Source: Variovorax sp. YR216
GTDB lineage: Bacteria; Pseudomonadota; Gammaproteobacteria; Burkholderiales; Burkholderiaceae_C
Direction of reading: 5' to 3'
Assembly: GCF_900107745.1 (NCBI RefSeq)
Contig: NZ_FNRO01000002.1
Coordinates: 372,001 to 436,000, forward strand
DNA length: 64,000 nucleotides
Shown here in pieces: positions 26,085 to 33,666 of the stretch. Position numbers and translations under genes: made by a program. Under the pieces are notes generated by a model, which saw nothing but the letters and a program-made list of their open reading frames with translations, searched no databases and was not told the origin of the DNA. How positions within the stretch are numbered: position 1 is the stretch's first letter; every line of letters starts with the position of its first letter.

Positions 26085-26819
26085 GTGTACACCGCCCAGG
26101 GAACCATCGAGAAGTCCCATCTGCTGGAGCAGCATCAGCCGCTGGTGCGCCGCATCGCGCTGCAGATGATCGCCAAGCTCCCCGCCAGCGTCGAACTCGA
26201 CGATCTGATCCAGGCCGGCATGATCGGCCTGCTGGATGCGTCGAGCCGCTACCAGGACAACAAGGGTGCGCAGTTCGAGACCTTCGTGAGCCAGCGCATT
26301 CGCGGCGCGATGCTCGACGAGCTGCGCTCCAGCGACTGGGGCTCGCGCGGCCTGCGCCAGTCGGCCCGCAGTGTGGAGAAGGCCATCCAGGTGCTCGAGC
26401 ATCGCCTGGGCCGTTCGCCCACCGAGGGCGAGATCGCCAAGGAGCTGAAGATGGAGCTGGAGGCCTACCAGTCCCTCCTGCAGGAGATCCAGGGCTGCCA
26501 GCTTCTGTACGTGGAGGACTTCGCAAAGGGCGAGGCCGAGAACCCGTTCATCGACCTGCATGCACAGGACGCGCGACGCAGCCAGCGCAGCAGCGACGAC
26601 CCGCTGGAGCAGTTGCTCGAAAGCGGCTTTCGCCATCAGCTGGTGGAAGCGATCCAGCAACTGCCCGAGCGCGACCAGCTGCTGCTGAACCTGTACTACG
26701 AGGAGGAGCTGAACCTGCGCGAGATCGGCGCGATCCTCGAAGTGAGCCAGAGCCGCGTGTGCCAGCTTCACAGCCAGGCGATCAGCCGGCTGCGGGCCCG
26801 TCTGAAAGAGCTGCTGTAG
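26085..26819 (+). CDS. fliA: RNA polymerase sigma factor FliA (sigma-28)
   Basis: FliA directs late flagellar genes such as fliC and the che operon. The 244-residue product has sigma region 2 (HQPLVRRIALQMIAKLP, ASVELDDLIQAGMIGLLDA), region 3 (LGRSPTEGEIAKELKM) and region 4 (LNLREIGAILEVSQSRVCQL). The GTG at 26085 follows AAGGA. It ends the flhB-flhA-flhF-flhG-fliA run. No flgM is in the window. It converges on the ribbon-helix-helix gene with only 12 bases between. Confidence 0.97.
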   Translation: MYTAQGTIEKSHLLEQHQPLVRRIALQMIAKLPASVELDDLIQAGMIGLLDASSRYQDNKGAQFETFVSQRIRGAMLDELRSSDWGSRGLRQSARSVEKAIQVLEHRLGRSPTEGEIAKELKMELEAYQSLLQEIQGCQLLYVEDFAKGEAENPFIDLHAQDARRSQRSSDDPLEQLLESGFRHQLVEAIQQLPERDQLLLNLYYEEELNLREIGAILEVSQSRVCQLHSQAISRLRARLKELL

Positions 26820-26824
26820 AAGGC

Positions 26825-26841
26825 CGCGGCATCAGGCCGCG
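26825..26841. terminator. Hairpin between convergent fliA and ribbon-helix-helix gene
   Basis: CGCGGC (26825-26830) and GCCGCG (26836-26841) with loop ATCAG overlap the stop codon of the leftward gene. No T-run is seen, so it may be only a weak bidirectional structure. Confidence 0.35.
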
Positions 26842-27209
26842 ACCCGGCCGGGCGCCCGGCGCGCCCATCCTTGCGGCAGATCGCGCAGCACGGCCTGGGC
26901 GTCGAGCGAGCGGATCGCCACCGAGGTGTCGCCCGGTATGCGGCCTTGGGCCACCAGGGCCTCGTAGCGCAGCGCGCTCACCCGCAGGAAGGACGCGAAA
27001 TTGCCGACCTCCCCGCGCGCGGCGACCAGTTCGTCGTACAGCTTCTCGATCAGCTGCACCACGCCCATGTCGTCGCGGGCGGCGATTTCTTCCAGCACCT
27101 GCCAGAAGAGGTTCTCGAGCCGGATGCTCGTGACCACGCCATGCAGCCTGACCGAGCGCGTCCGGCTGTCGTAGCTCTGGGGATCGGCGCTGATGAACAC
27201 TTCGCACAT
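26832..27209 (-). CDS. Ribbon-helix-helix domain protein
   Basis: The 125-residue product begins MCEVFISADPQSYDSRTRSV, then LHGVVTSIRLENLFWQVLEE and GVVQLIEKLYDEL. This is the pattern of the RHH_4-type family of small ribbon-helix-helix proteins, many of unknown function and some presumed DNA-binding. I chose the ATG at 27209 because AGGAG lies upstream and the family begins there. An upstream extension to 27335 is Arg-rich and non-conserved. Its target is unknown. It converges on fliA, but nothing else ties it to flagella. Confidence 0.75.
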   Translation of the reverse strand: MCEVFISADPQSYDSRTRSVRLHGVVTSIRLENLFWQVLEEIAARDDMGVVQLIEKLYDELVAARGEVGNFASFLRVSALRYEALVAQGRIPGDTSVAIRSLDAQAVLRDLPQGWARRAPGRVAA

Positions 27210-27286
27210 GGGTCTTCTCCTGTTTCCCCTGACATGGCGGGCGACGCGGGTCATGACTGTAGCGCCGCCGCCGCATCGCCGCCGGG

Positions 27287-27865
27287 TCAGGTCTCGATGC
27301 GCGTGCCGAGCACCTTGAGAAACTGCCCGATCCACGCCGGATGCGCCGGCCAGGCCGGCGCGGTGACGAGGTTGCGGTCGGTCACTGCCTGGTCGACCGC
27401 AATGCCCATGTACTCGGCGCCGGCCAGCTCCACTTCCACCTGGCAGGCCGGATAGGCGGACACCTTGCGGCCCTTGAGCAGCCCGGTCGCCGCCAGCAAC
27501 TGGGCACCGTGGCAGACGGCGGCCAGCGGCTTGTCGGCCGCCAGGAAATGGCGCGCGATCTCGACCACGCGCGTGTTCATCCGGAGGTATTCCGGCGCAC
27601 GGCCGCCCGGGATCACGAGGGCGTCATAGGCCTCGGGGCGCACGTCGGCGAAGGTGGCGTTGAGCGTGAAGCGGTGTCCCGGCTTCTCGCTGTAGGTCTG
27701 TGCGCCCTCGAAATCGTGAATGGCGGTGTGCACCCAGTCGCCGGCCTTCTTGTCCGGCGCGACCGCGTGGACCGTGTGGCCCACCGCCAGCAGGGCCTGG
27801 AACGGCACCATGGTTTCATAGTCCTCCGCGTAGTCTCCGCAGAGCATCAGGATCTTGCGTGTCAT
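27287..27865 (-). CDS. DJ-1/PfpI family protein
   Basis: The 192-residue product has the class I glutamine amidotransferase-like fold of DJ-1/Pfp[35 protein letters not shown] and the nucleophile elbow [13 protein letters not shown], with Cys in place. Members act as chaperones, deglycase-like enzymes or hydratases, and the reaction here is not determined. The ATG at 27865 follows AAGGAG. The porin promoter region lies on the other side (27866-28045). Confidence 0.88.
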   Translation of the reverse strand: MTRKILMLCGDYAEDYETMVPFQALLAVGHTVHAVAPDKKAGDWVHTAIHDFEGAQTYSEKPGHRFTLNATFADVRPEAYDALVIPGGRAPEYLRMNTRVVEIARHFLAADKPLAAVCHGAQLLAATGLLKGRKVSAYPACQVEVELAGAEYMGIAVDQAVTDRNLVTAPAWPAHPAWIGQFLKVLGTRIET

Positions 27866-28045
27866 CGGTGTCTCCTTCAAGGGGTGGCGAATCGGGCCGG
27901 ACCTCGTTCCGGCGCGCCCATTGTTCTGAAGGCAAGGCGGGAGGTGGTAGCAGTCGGTTGTGACGCCGGCGCAAAGAGCCGCGACGCGGTGCGGCTCGCC
28001 TATCATGCCGCCGGAGTGTCAACCAACGTCCGGAGGGATACCGAG
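27866..28045. promoter_or_regulatory. Divergent region between DJ-1/PfpI gene and porin
   Basis: A 180-base gap between divergent genes that must contain both promoters. GGAGG before the porin ATG is clear. I could not identify a convincing -35/-10 pair. Confidence 0.3.
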
Positions 28046-29134
28046 ATGAGGAGAACCACCATGGCATGGGGCGCGCTGTGCGCGGCCGGCGTTGCGTCAG
28101 CGCAGACCAGCGCGGTCCAGAGCGTGAGCGGCGGCAGCAGCGTCACGCTCTTCGGCATCGCCGACGTGGCCTACGGCTACGGCACCGGCAGCATCGCGAG
28201 CAAGTCCCAGCTCTACAGCGGCGGCAACACCGCATCGCGGCTCGGGTTTCGCGGCGTCGAGGATCTCGGCGGCGGGATGGCTGCAGGGTTCTGGCTGGAA
28301 GCGGGCCTGAACATCGACGACGGCTCCACCGGATCCACGAACACCAACAACCAGTCGAATGGCTCGGTCGGTGGATTCAACTTCAACCGCCGCGCGACGG
28401 TGAGCCTGATGGACTTCTGGGGCGAGATGCGCGCGGGCCGCGACAACACGGCGCACTACCGCAACCGGACCGACGTCGACCCCTTCAGCAACAACGGCGC
28501 CGGCACCAGCCAGCCGCAGGCCGGATCGATCGGCGGGCCCACGTCCACGCGCGCGTCGAACATCATTGCTTACTACCTCCCGCCCGATCTCGGCGGCTTC
28601 TTCGGCGAAGTGCAGTACTACTTCGGCGAGAACGGATCGCCTTCGCCGATCGAGAACGACGGCACCGGCTACAGCGGGCGCGTCGGCTATGCGGCCGGAC
28701 CGTTCGCGATCGCCCTCGCGGCGGGCAGGACGAAGTTCGCGCGCACCACCAGCAACGGCGACATCGACTCGGCCAACCTCGGCGTCTCGTGGGACTTCAA
28801 GGTCGTGAAGGTCATGGGCGGCTACTACCGCGACAAGGTGGACAAGGCCGCGGAGCTCACCGCAACGGGCTACCTGATCGGGGCGGTCGTGCCGGTCGGT
28901 TTCGACCAGATCAAGGTCTCGTGGTCCACCTACGGCACCGATGCAACGGGCGATCCGACTGCGCGCAAGTGGGCGTTCGGCTACGTCTACAACTTCTCGA
29001 AGCGCACTGCCGTCTACGCCACCTACGCGCGCGTGAGCAACAGCGGCGGATCGGCGACTGCGGTGAACGGCAGCCTGACCGATCCGAATCGCAGCTCGAG
29101 CGGCTACGACCTGGGCATGAAGCTCAGCTTTTGA
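28046..29134 (+). CDS. Gram-negative porin (Burkholderiales general porin type)
   Basis: This is an outer-membrane trimeric channel for small polar solutes. The 362-residue product has a signal peptide of about 20 residues ending ASAQ. It begins its barrel with SSVTLFGIADVAYGYG, carries SRLGFRGVEDLGGGM, and ends with SSGYDLGMKLSF, whose C-terminal Phe is the outer-membrane assembly signal. Repeated amphipathic beta strands fill the middle. The ATG at 28046 follows CGGAGGG. It converges exactly on the M20 hydrolase, with no bases between the stops. Confidence 0.93.
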   Translation: MRRTTMAWGALCAAGVASAQTSAVQSVSGGSSVTLFGIADVAYGYGTGSIASKSQLYSGGNTASRLGFRGVEDLGGGMAAGFWLEAGLNIDDGSTGSTNTNNQSNGSVGGFNFNRRATVSLMDFWGEMRAGRDNTAHYRNRTDVDPFSNNGAGTSQPQAGSIGGPTSTRASNIIAYYLPPDLGGFFGEVQYYFGENGSPSPIENDGTGYSGRVGYAAGPFAIALAAGRTKFARTTSNGDIDSANLGVSWDFKVVKVMGGYYRDKVDKAAELTATGYLIGAVVPVGFDQIKVSWSTYGTDATGDPTARKWAFGYVYNFSKRTAVYATYARVSNSGGSATAVNGSLTDPNRSSSGYDLGMKLSF

Positions 29135-30319
29135 TCAGGCGCGCAGGAAGCGCTCCGCCAGCAGCACCCAATACGCGGAGCCGACGGCGACGTTGGCGTC
29201 GTTGAAGTCGTAGCCCGGGTTGTGGACCATGCAGGCGCCATGGCCGTCGCCGCCGCCGTCGCCGTTGCCGATCAGCACATAGCATCCCGGGACCTTTTCG
29301 AGCATGAACGCGAAGTCCTCGCTGCCCGACAGGGGCTGTCCCTGGAGCGTGACGCGATCGGCGCCGACCAGCTCGATCGCCACCTCGCGCGCGAAGGCGG
29401 TTTCCTCCGGCGTGTTGACCAGCACCGCGTAGCCGGGCCGCCAGTCGACCTTCGCCTGCACGTCGAAACTCTCGGCTTGCGACTGGATCACCGACTTGAT
29501 GCGTCGCTCGAGCGTGCTGCGCACCTCGCGATCGAGAGCGCGCACGCTGAGTTCGAGCGTCGCCGTCTGCGGGATCACGTTGTTGGCCTTGCCTGAATGA
29601 ATCGCACCGACCGTGACCACCGCCATCTGCAGCGGATCGATGTTGCGCGACACGATGGTCTGCAGCGCCATCACGATGCTCGAGGCCGCGACGATCGGGT
29701 CGGCGGTGCGATGCGGCAGTGCGCCGTGCCCGCCGATGCCGGTGAGCGTGACCGTGGCGTAGTCCGACGAGGCCATCGCCGGGCCTTCGCGCAGCACGAG
29801 GCGGCCCTGCGGCATGCCGGGCATGTTGTGCATCGCGAAGACCGCGTCGCATGGATATCTGTCGAAGAGGCCGTCTTCCATCATGCGCAGCGCACCGCCG
29901 CCGCCTTCTTCGGCCGGCTGGAAGATGAGGTTCAGCGTGCCGTCGAAGCGGCCGCGATGGGCCAGGTGGTGCGCGGCGGCGAGCAGCATCGCGGTATGGC
30001 CGTCGTGCCCGCAGGCGTGCATCACGCCGGCATGGCGGCTCGAATAGGCGAGGCCGGTGGCTTCGTCGATCGGCAGGGCATCCATGTCGGCGCGGATGCC
30101 GAGGCGCCGCTTGCTGCTGCCGCGGACCATGCGTGCGACGACGCCGGTGCCGCCGAGTCCGCGTTCGACCTCGTAGCCCCACGCCGCGAGCTTCTCGGCC
30201 ACCAGCGAGGATGTGCGGTGCTCGTCGAAGGCGAGTTCGGGGTGCTGGTGGATGTCCCGGCGCAGGCCGATGAATTCGTCGGCATGCAGGTGCAGTTGAT
30301 CGAGCAGGGAGCTGGTCAT
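29135..30319 (-). CDS. M20 family amidohydrolase (hippurate hydrolase-like)
   Basis: A zinc-type metallohydrolase that cleaves N-acyl amino acids or related amides. The 394-residue product shows RRDIHQHPELAFDEHRTS, the metal-binding MHACGHDGHTAMLL and PAEEGGGGA, and SGSEDFAFML near the C-terminus, all conserved in the M20D subgroup. The substrate is not known. The Bug receptor gene ends 8 bases upstream of its start region, so the two are probably co-transcribed, the receptor first. They may take up and hydrolyse the same compound. Confidence 0.92.
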   Translation of the reverse strand: MTSSLLDQLHLHADEFIGLRRDIHQHPELAFDEHRTSSLVAEKLAAWGYEVERGLGGTGVVARMVRGSSKRRLGIRADMDALPIDEATGLAYSSRHAGVMHACGHDGHTAMLLAAAHHLAHRGRFDGTLNLIFQPAEEGGGGALRMMEDGLFDRYPCDAVFAMHNMPGMPQGRLVLREGPAMASSDYATVTLTGIGGHGALPHRTADPIVAASSIVMALQTIVSRNIDPLQMAVVTVGAIHSGKANNVIPQTATLELSVRALDREVRSTLERRIKSVIQSQAESFDVQAKVDWRPGYAVLVNTPEETAFAREVAIELVGADRVTLQGQPLSGSEDFAFMLEKVPGCYVLIGNGDGGGDGHGACMVHNPGYDFNDANVAVGSAYWVLLAERFLRA

Positions 30320-30327
30320 GGGGTTCC

Positions 30328-31305
30328 TTACTGCGGCTGCAGATTGATGGTCTTGGCGATCGCCCGGTAGCGGGCGGTTTCGGCTTCGTAGAACTTCGCG
30401 GCTTCCGCCAGCGACATCTGGGGCGAGGCGAGCTGGGTCTGCACCGCCAGCTGCGAGCGCACCGCCGGATCCTTCAGCGTCGCGCCGATGGCCTTGTGCA
30501 GGCGCTGCACGACCTCTTCCGGCGTGTTCTTCGGCACCATGAAGCCGCTCCAGATCTTGTAGGAGAAGTCCTTGAGCTCCTTGCCTTCGCTCACCGTCGG
30601 CACGTCCTTGAGCAGCTCGGAGCGCTGCTCGCCGAGCTGGCCGATGACCTTGAGGCGGCCCTGGTCGGCCATCGCGCCCATCGCCGCGCTGTAGACCAGC
30701 ACCGCGAAGTCGACCTGGCCGCCGCCGATGTCGGTCAAGAGCGGCGCGTTGCCTTTGTACGGTGCGTGGATCATCTGCGTGCCGGTGCGGTGCTGCACGT
30801 CTTCCATGATCAGGTGATAGAGCGAGCCGACGCCGACGCTGCCGTAGGTGAGCGGCTTGTCCTTGGACTTGCGCGCGAGCGCGATCAGCTCGTCGACGCT
30901 GTTGGCCGGCAGGTCCTTGCGCGCGACGAAGACCATCACCGCGTCCGTCATCGGGTGGACCAGCCGGAAGTCCTCGGCCTTGAGCTTGACCGCAGCGTTG
31001 GCCAGCGGCGCGAGGATCACTTCATTGGGCGAGCCCTGGAAGAGGTAGTAGCCATCGGCCGGCGCCGAGAGCACCTTCTGCGCTGCGATCGCGCCGGCGG
31101 CGCCGCCGAGGTTCTCGACGATCACCGGCTGCCCCAGTTCCTTGCCGAGCGGGGTGGTGAAGATGCGCGCCGCGGCGTCGGACGGCCCGCCCGCGGGGTA
31201 GGGCACCATCAGATTGACCGTCTTGGTGGGATAGCCCTGCGCGAACACGGCGCCTGCCGCTGCCAGGAGCAGACCGGCGATTGAACGCTGGAAGAACTGT
31301 TTCAT
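30328..31305 (-). CDS. Bug/TctC family solute-binding protein
   Basis: A periplasmic receptor of the type that serves tripartite tricarboxylate transporters and is vastly expanded in Burkholderiales. The 325-residue product has a signal peptide ending AVFAQ, then YPTKTVNLMVPYPAGGPSDA, the family signature. TYGSVGVGSLYHL and HAPYKGNAPLLTDIGGGQVD complete the fold. The ATG at 31305 follows AGGAG; a longer start at 31386 adds a non-signal tail. No TctA or TctB membrane gene is nearby, as is common for orphan Bug proteins. Confidence 0.93.
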   Translation of the reverse strand: MKQFFQRSIAGLLLAAAGAVFAQGYPTKTVNLMVPYPAGGPSDAAARIFTTPLGKELGQPVIVENLGGAAGAIAAQKVLSAPADGYYLFQGSPNEVILAPLANAAVKLKAEDFRLVHPMTDAVMVFVARKDLPANSVDELIALARKSKDKPLTYGSVGVGSLYHLIMEDVQHRTGTQMIHAPYKGNAPLLTDIGGGQVDFAVLVYSAAMGAMADQGRLKVIGQLGEQRSELLKDVPTVSEGKELKDFSYKIWSGFMVPKNTPEEVVQRLHKAIGATLKDPAVRSQLAVQTQLASPQMSLAEAAKFYEAETARYRAIAKTINLQPQ

Positions 31306-31411
31306 GTGACTCCTGGGTGCGCTGGCGTGAGCGTCTGCGTGTGTTGGATGACGATGGCGTGACCAAAAATCGGACCGCGCTCGCATCGTAGGAGTGAGTC
31401 ATGAGAACATC

Positions 31412-31450
31412 CAATGCATTGTTGTGCGAAATAGCATGAGTTCAATGCAT
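31412..31450. promoter_or_regulatory. Paired CAATGCAT operator candidate, LysR / receptor gene
   Basis: A perfect palindrome CAATGCATTG (31412-31421) and a second CAATGCAT (31443-31450) lie in the 165-bp divergent region. Their starts are 31 bases apart, about three helical turns. This spacing fits a LysR-type tetramer binding site controlling both directions. The site ends 20 bases before the lysR start. Confidence 0.6.
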
Positions 31451-31470
31451 ACATCGAAGCGAGGTTTTCC

Positions 31471-32355
31471 ATGACGCTGGTCCAGTTGCGGCATCTGATT
31501 TCGCTGGCGGAGAGCGGCTCGTTCAGCAAGTCCGCGCAGGGCCTCTACATCACGCAGCCGGCGCTCAGCCGGAGCATTCGCGCGCTGGAGGACGAACTTG
31601 GCATGTTGCTGTTCGACCGCGTCGGCCGGCGGATCGAGCTGACCGCCTTCGGCCGCGAGGTGGTGGAGCGGGCGAAGCAGCTCGTGTTCGAGGCGGGCGA
31701 ACTGCGCGACAGCGGCCGCCGCATGCGCGAAGGCCGGGGCGGCGTGCTGCGCATCGGCATGGGCTCGGGCCCCGGCGCGATGCTGATGACGCCGCTGCTC
31801 ATGCGCATGGCGACCCTGCATCCGAAAGTGCGGGTGGTCATCGCGCGCGGCGGGACCGACATGCTGACGCAGTCGTTGCGAGACCGGCTGCTGGATGCGC
31901 TGGTGGTCGATGCACGGTCGCTCAAGCCTGCGGACGATCTGCTCGTCAGCGAGCTCTGCGAGATGCGCGGCGTCTTCATGTGCCGGCGCGGGCATCCGCT
32001 GACGCGGTTGCGCAAGGGCGTGACTTTCGAGGTGGTGCAGCGCTATCCGATCGCTTCGACGCCGCTGAGCGACGAAGTTGCGCGCGGGCTGATCGAGACC
32101 TATGGCCCCGAGGCGCACCCCGAGCGGTGCGTGACCGTGCAATGCGAAGAGGTCGCGAGCCTGGTCGACGTGGCCCGCAGGAGCGACGCGGTGCTACTGG
32201 CCATTCGCGCCGCCGCGCCGGACCTGGTCGAACTGAAGATGACCCCGCCGATCGACCGTGTCGCCCGCTTCGGCCTGGTGACCCTGCGCCGCCGCACCGA
32301 GGCGCCGGGCTTGTCGATCGTGAGGGAATTGATGCAGGAACTGATGCACGACTGA
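31471..32355 (+). CDS. LysR-type transcriptional regulator
   Basis: The 294-residue product has the N-terminal winged helix (QLRHLISLAESGSFSKSAQG, QPALSRSIRALEDELGMLLF) and a C-terminal effector-binding domain. It is divergent from the Bug receptor and M20 hydrolase genes and probably regulates them, with an amide, acyl amino acid or organic acid as a plausible inducer. A strong terminator follows (32368-32396). Confidence 0.94.
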   Translation: MTLVQLRHLISLAESGSFSKSAQGLYITQPALSRSIRALEDELGMLLFDRVGRRIELTAFGREVVERAKQLVFEAGELRDSGRRMREGRGGVLRIGMGSGPGAMLMTPLLMRMATLHPKVRVVIARGGTDMLTQSLRDRLLDALVVDARSLKPADDLLVSELCEMRGVFMCRRGHPLTRLRKGVTFEVVQRYPIASTPLSDEVARGLIETYGPEAHPERCVTVQCEEVASLVDVARRSDAVLLAIRAAAPDLVELKMTPPIDRVARFGLVTLRRRTEAPGLSIVRELMQELMHD

Positions 32356-32367
32356 ACCGGCGGAGCG

Positions 32368-32407
32368 GGCGAGATCACCTTTTGGGTGATCTCGCCGTTC
32401 TCTTCTT
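32368..32407 (+). terminator. Rho-independent terminator of lysR
   Basis: GGCGAGATCACC (32368-32379) and GGTGATCTCGCC (32385-32396) form a perfect 12-bp stem with loop TTTTG, followed by a T-rich stretch (GTTCTCTTCTT). Confidence 0.93.
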
Positions 32408-32514
32408 GGCGTGTGACAGTCTGATTTCGAGAGATCTTCACCGGATCGGCGAAGAAGCTGAACTTTATCGGTCCCGCTTGACGCGGGACATCAGACTGTT
32501 CCTAAAAAAGAAAA
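32397..32514. other. Short gene-free stretch
   Basis: About 118 bases between two terminators. No gene, promoter or repeat was recognised in it. Confidence 0.5.
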
Positions 32515-32554
32515 AGGTCCTGTTGCCTTTGACTGCAACAGGACCTTTGTTTTT
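32502..32554 (-). terminator. Bidirectional terminator downstream of tRNA-Thr
   Basis: AGGTCCTGTTGC (32515-32526) and GCAACAGGACCT (32535-32546) form a 12-bp stem with an 8-base loop. On the minus strand a T-rich run follows (complement of 32502-32514); on the plus strand TTGTTTTT follows. It chiefly ends the tRNA-Thr transcript. Confidence 0.92.
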
Positions 32555-32629
32555 GGTGCCGGAGAGATGATTCGAACACCCGACCTTCTCATTACGAATG
32601 AGCTGCTCTACCGACTGAGCTACACCGGC
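32554..32629 (-). tRNA. tRNA-Thr (CGT)
   Basis: A 76-base cloverleaf on the minus strand with encoded CCA. It starts GCCGGTG, has D-arm GCTC/GAGC, an anticodon loop TTCGTAA giving anticodon CGT (reads ACG), a T-loop TTCGAAT, and ends CCGGCA-CCA. The outer pair of the anticodon stem is imperfect. Confidence 0.95.
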
Positions 32630-32640
32630 TAAGCCCTCGA

Positions 32641-33648
32641 TTATAGCGGGTCGTGATAGCCCGTCACGCGCTCGACCTCATTTTTTGATCCCAAAACCAC
32701 AGCCACCCGCTCGTGCAGCTTGGTCGGCGCGATGTCGAGGATGCGTTGCCGGCCGTTGGTGGCGGCGCCGCCGGCCTGTTCCACGAGCCAGCTCATGGGG
32801 TTGGCTTCGTACATGAGGCGAAGCTTGCCTGCCTTTTCCGGCTCGCGCTTGTCCCACGGATACATGAACACGCCGCCGCGCATCAGGATGCGGTGCACGT
32901 CGGCGACCATGCTGGCAATCCAGCGCATGTTGAAGTCCTTGCCGCGCGGGCCTTCCTTGCCGGCCAGGCATTCGTCGATGTAGCGCTTTACCGGGGCGTC
33001 CCAGTGGCGCATGTTGCTCATGTTGATCGCGAATTCCTTGGTGTCGGCCGGGATCTTGATGTCTTCCTGCGTCAGCATGAAGGAGCCCTGCTCGCGGTCG
33101 AGCGTGAACATCGCGACGCCATTGCCGACGGTGAGCACCAGCGTGGTCTGCGGGCCGTAGATGCAATAGCCTGCCGCGACCTGCTTGCTGCCCGCCTGGA
33201 GGAAGTCCGACTCCTGCACGCCGGGTGTGTCGTCGGGCTTCTTGAGCACGCTGAAGATGGTGCCGATGCTGACGTTCACGTCGATGTTGCTCGAGCCGTC
33301 CAGGGGATCGAACAGCAGGAGGTATTCGCCCTGCGGGTAGCGGTTGGGCACCACGTAGATGCTGTCCATTTCCTCGCTGGCCATGGCGGCGAGATGGCCG
33401 CCCCATTCGTTGGCCTCGATCAGCACCTCGTTGGCGATGATGTCGAGCTTCTTCTGCACTTCGCCCTGCACGTTCTCGCTCTCGGCGCTGCCGAGCACGC
33501 CGCCGAGCGCGCCCTTGTTGACCGCCTGGCTGATGCTCTTGCAGGCACGGGCCACCACTTCGAGCAGCAGCCGGAGCTGGCCGGGGATCAGTCCGTCGGC
33601 GCGTTGCTGTTCGACGAGGTAGCGGGTGAGTGAAATCTTTTGAGCCAT
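32641..33648 (-). CDS. fbp: Fructose-1,6-bisphosphatase, class I
   Basis: This gluconeogenic enzyme hydrolyses fructose 1,6-bisphosphate. The 335-residue product shows the metal-site motif [31 protein letters not shown] near the N-terminus, GGVFMYPWD and [12 protein letters not shown] toward the C-terminus, all class I features. Length is normal. pepN lies immediately upstream with 18 bases between. Confidence 0.96.
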   Translation of the reverse strand: MAQKISLTRYLVEQQRADGLIPGQLRLLLEVVARACKSISQAVNKGALGGVLGSAESENVQGEVQKKLDIIANEVLIEANEWGGHLAAMASEEMDSIYVVPNRYPQGEYLLLFDPLDGSSNIDVNVSIGTIFSVLKKPDDTPGVQESDFLQAGSKQVAAGYCIYGPQTTLVLTVGNGVAMFTLDREQGSFMLTQEDIKIPADTKEFAINMSNMRHWDAPVKRYIDECLAGKEGPRGKDFNMRWIASMVADVHRILMRGGVFMYPWDKREPEKAGKLRLMYEANPMSWLVEQAGGAATNGRQRILDIAPTKLHERVAVVLGSKNEVERVTGYHDPL

Positions 33649-33666
33649 GAATTTCCTTGGGGTGGG

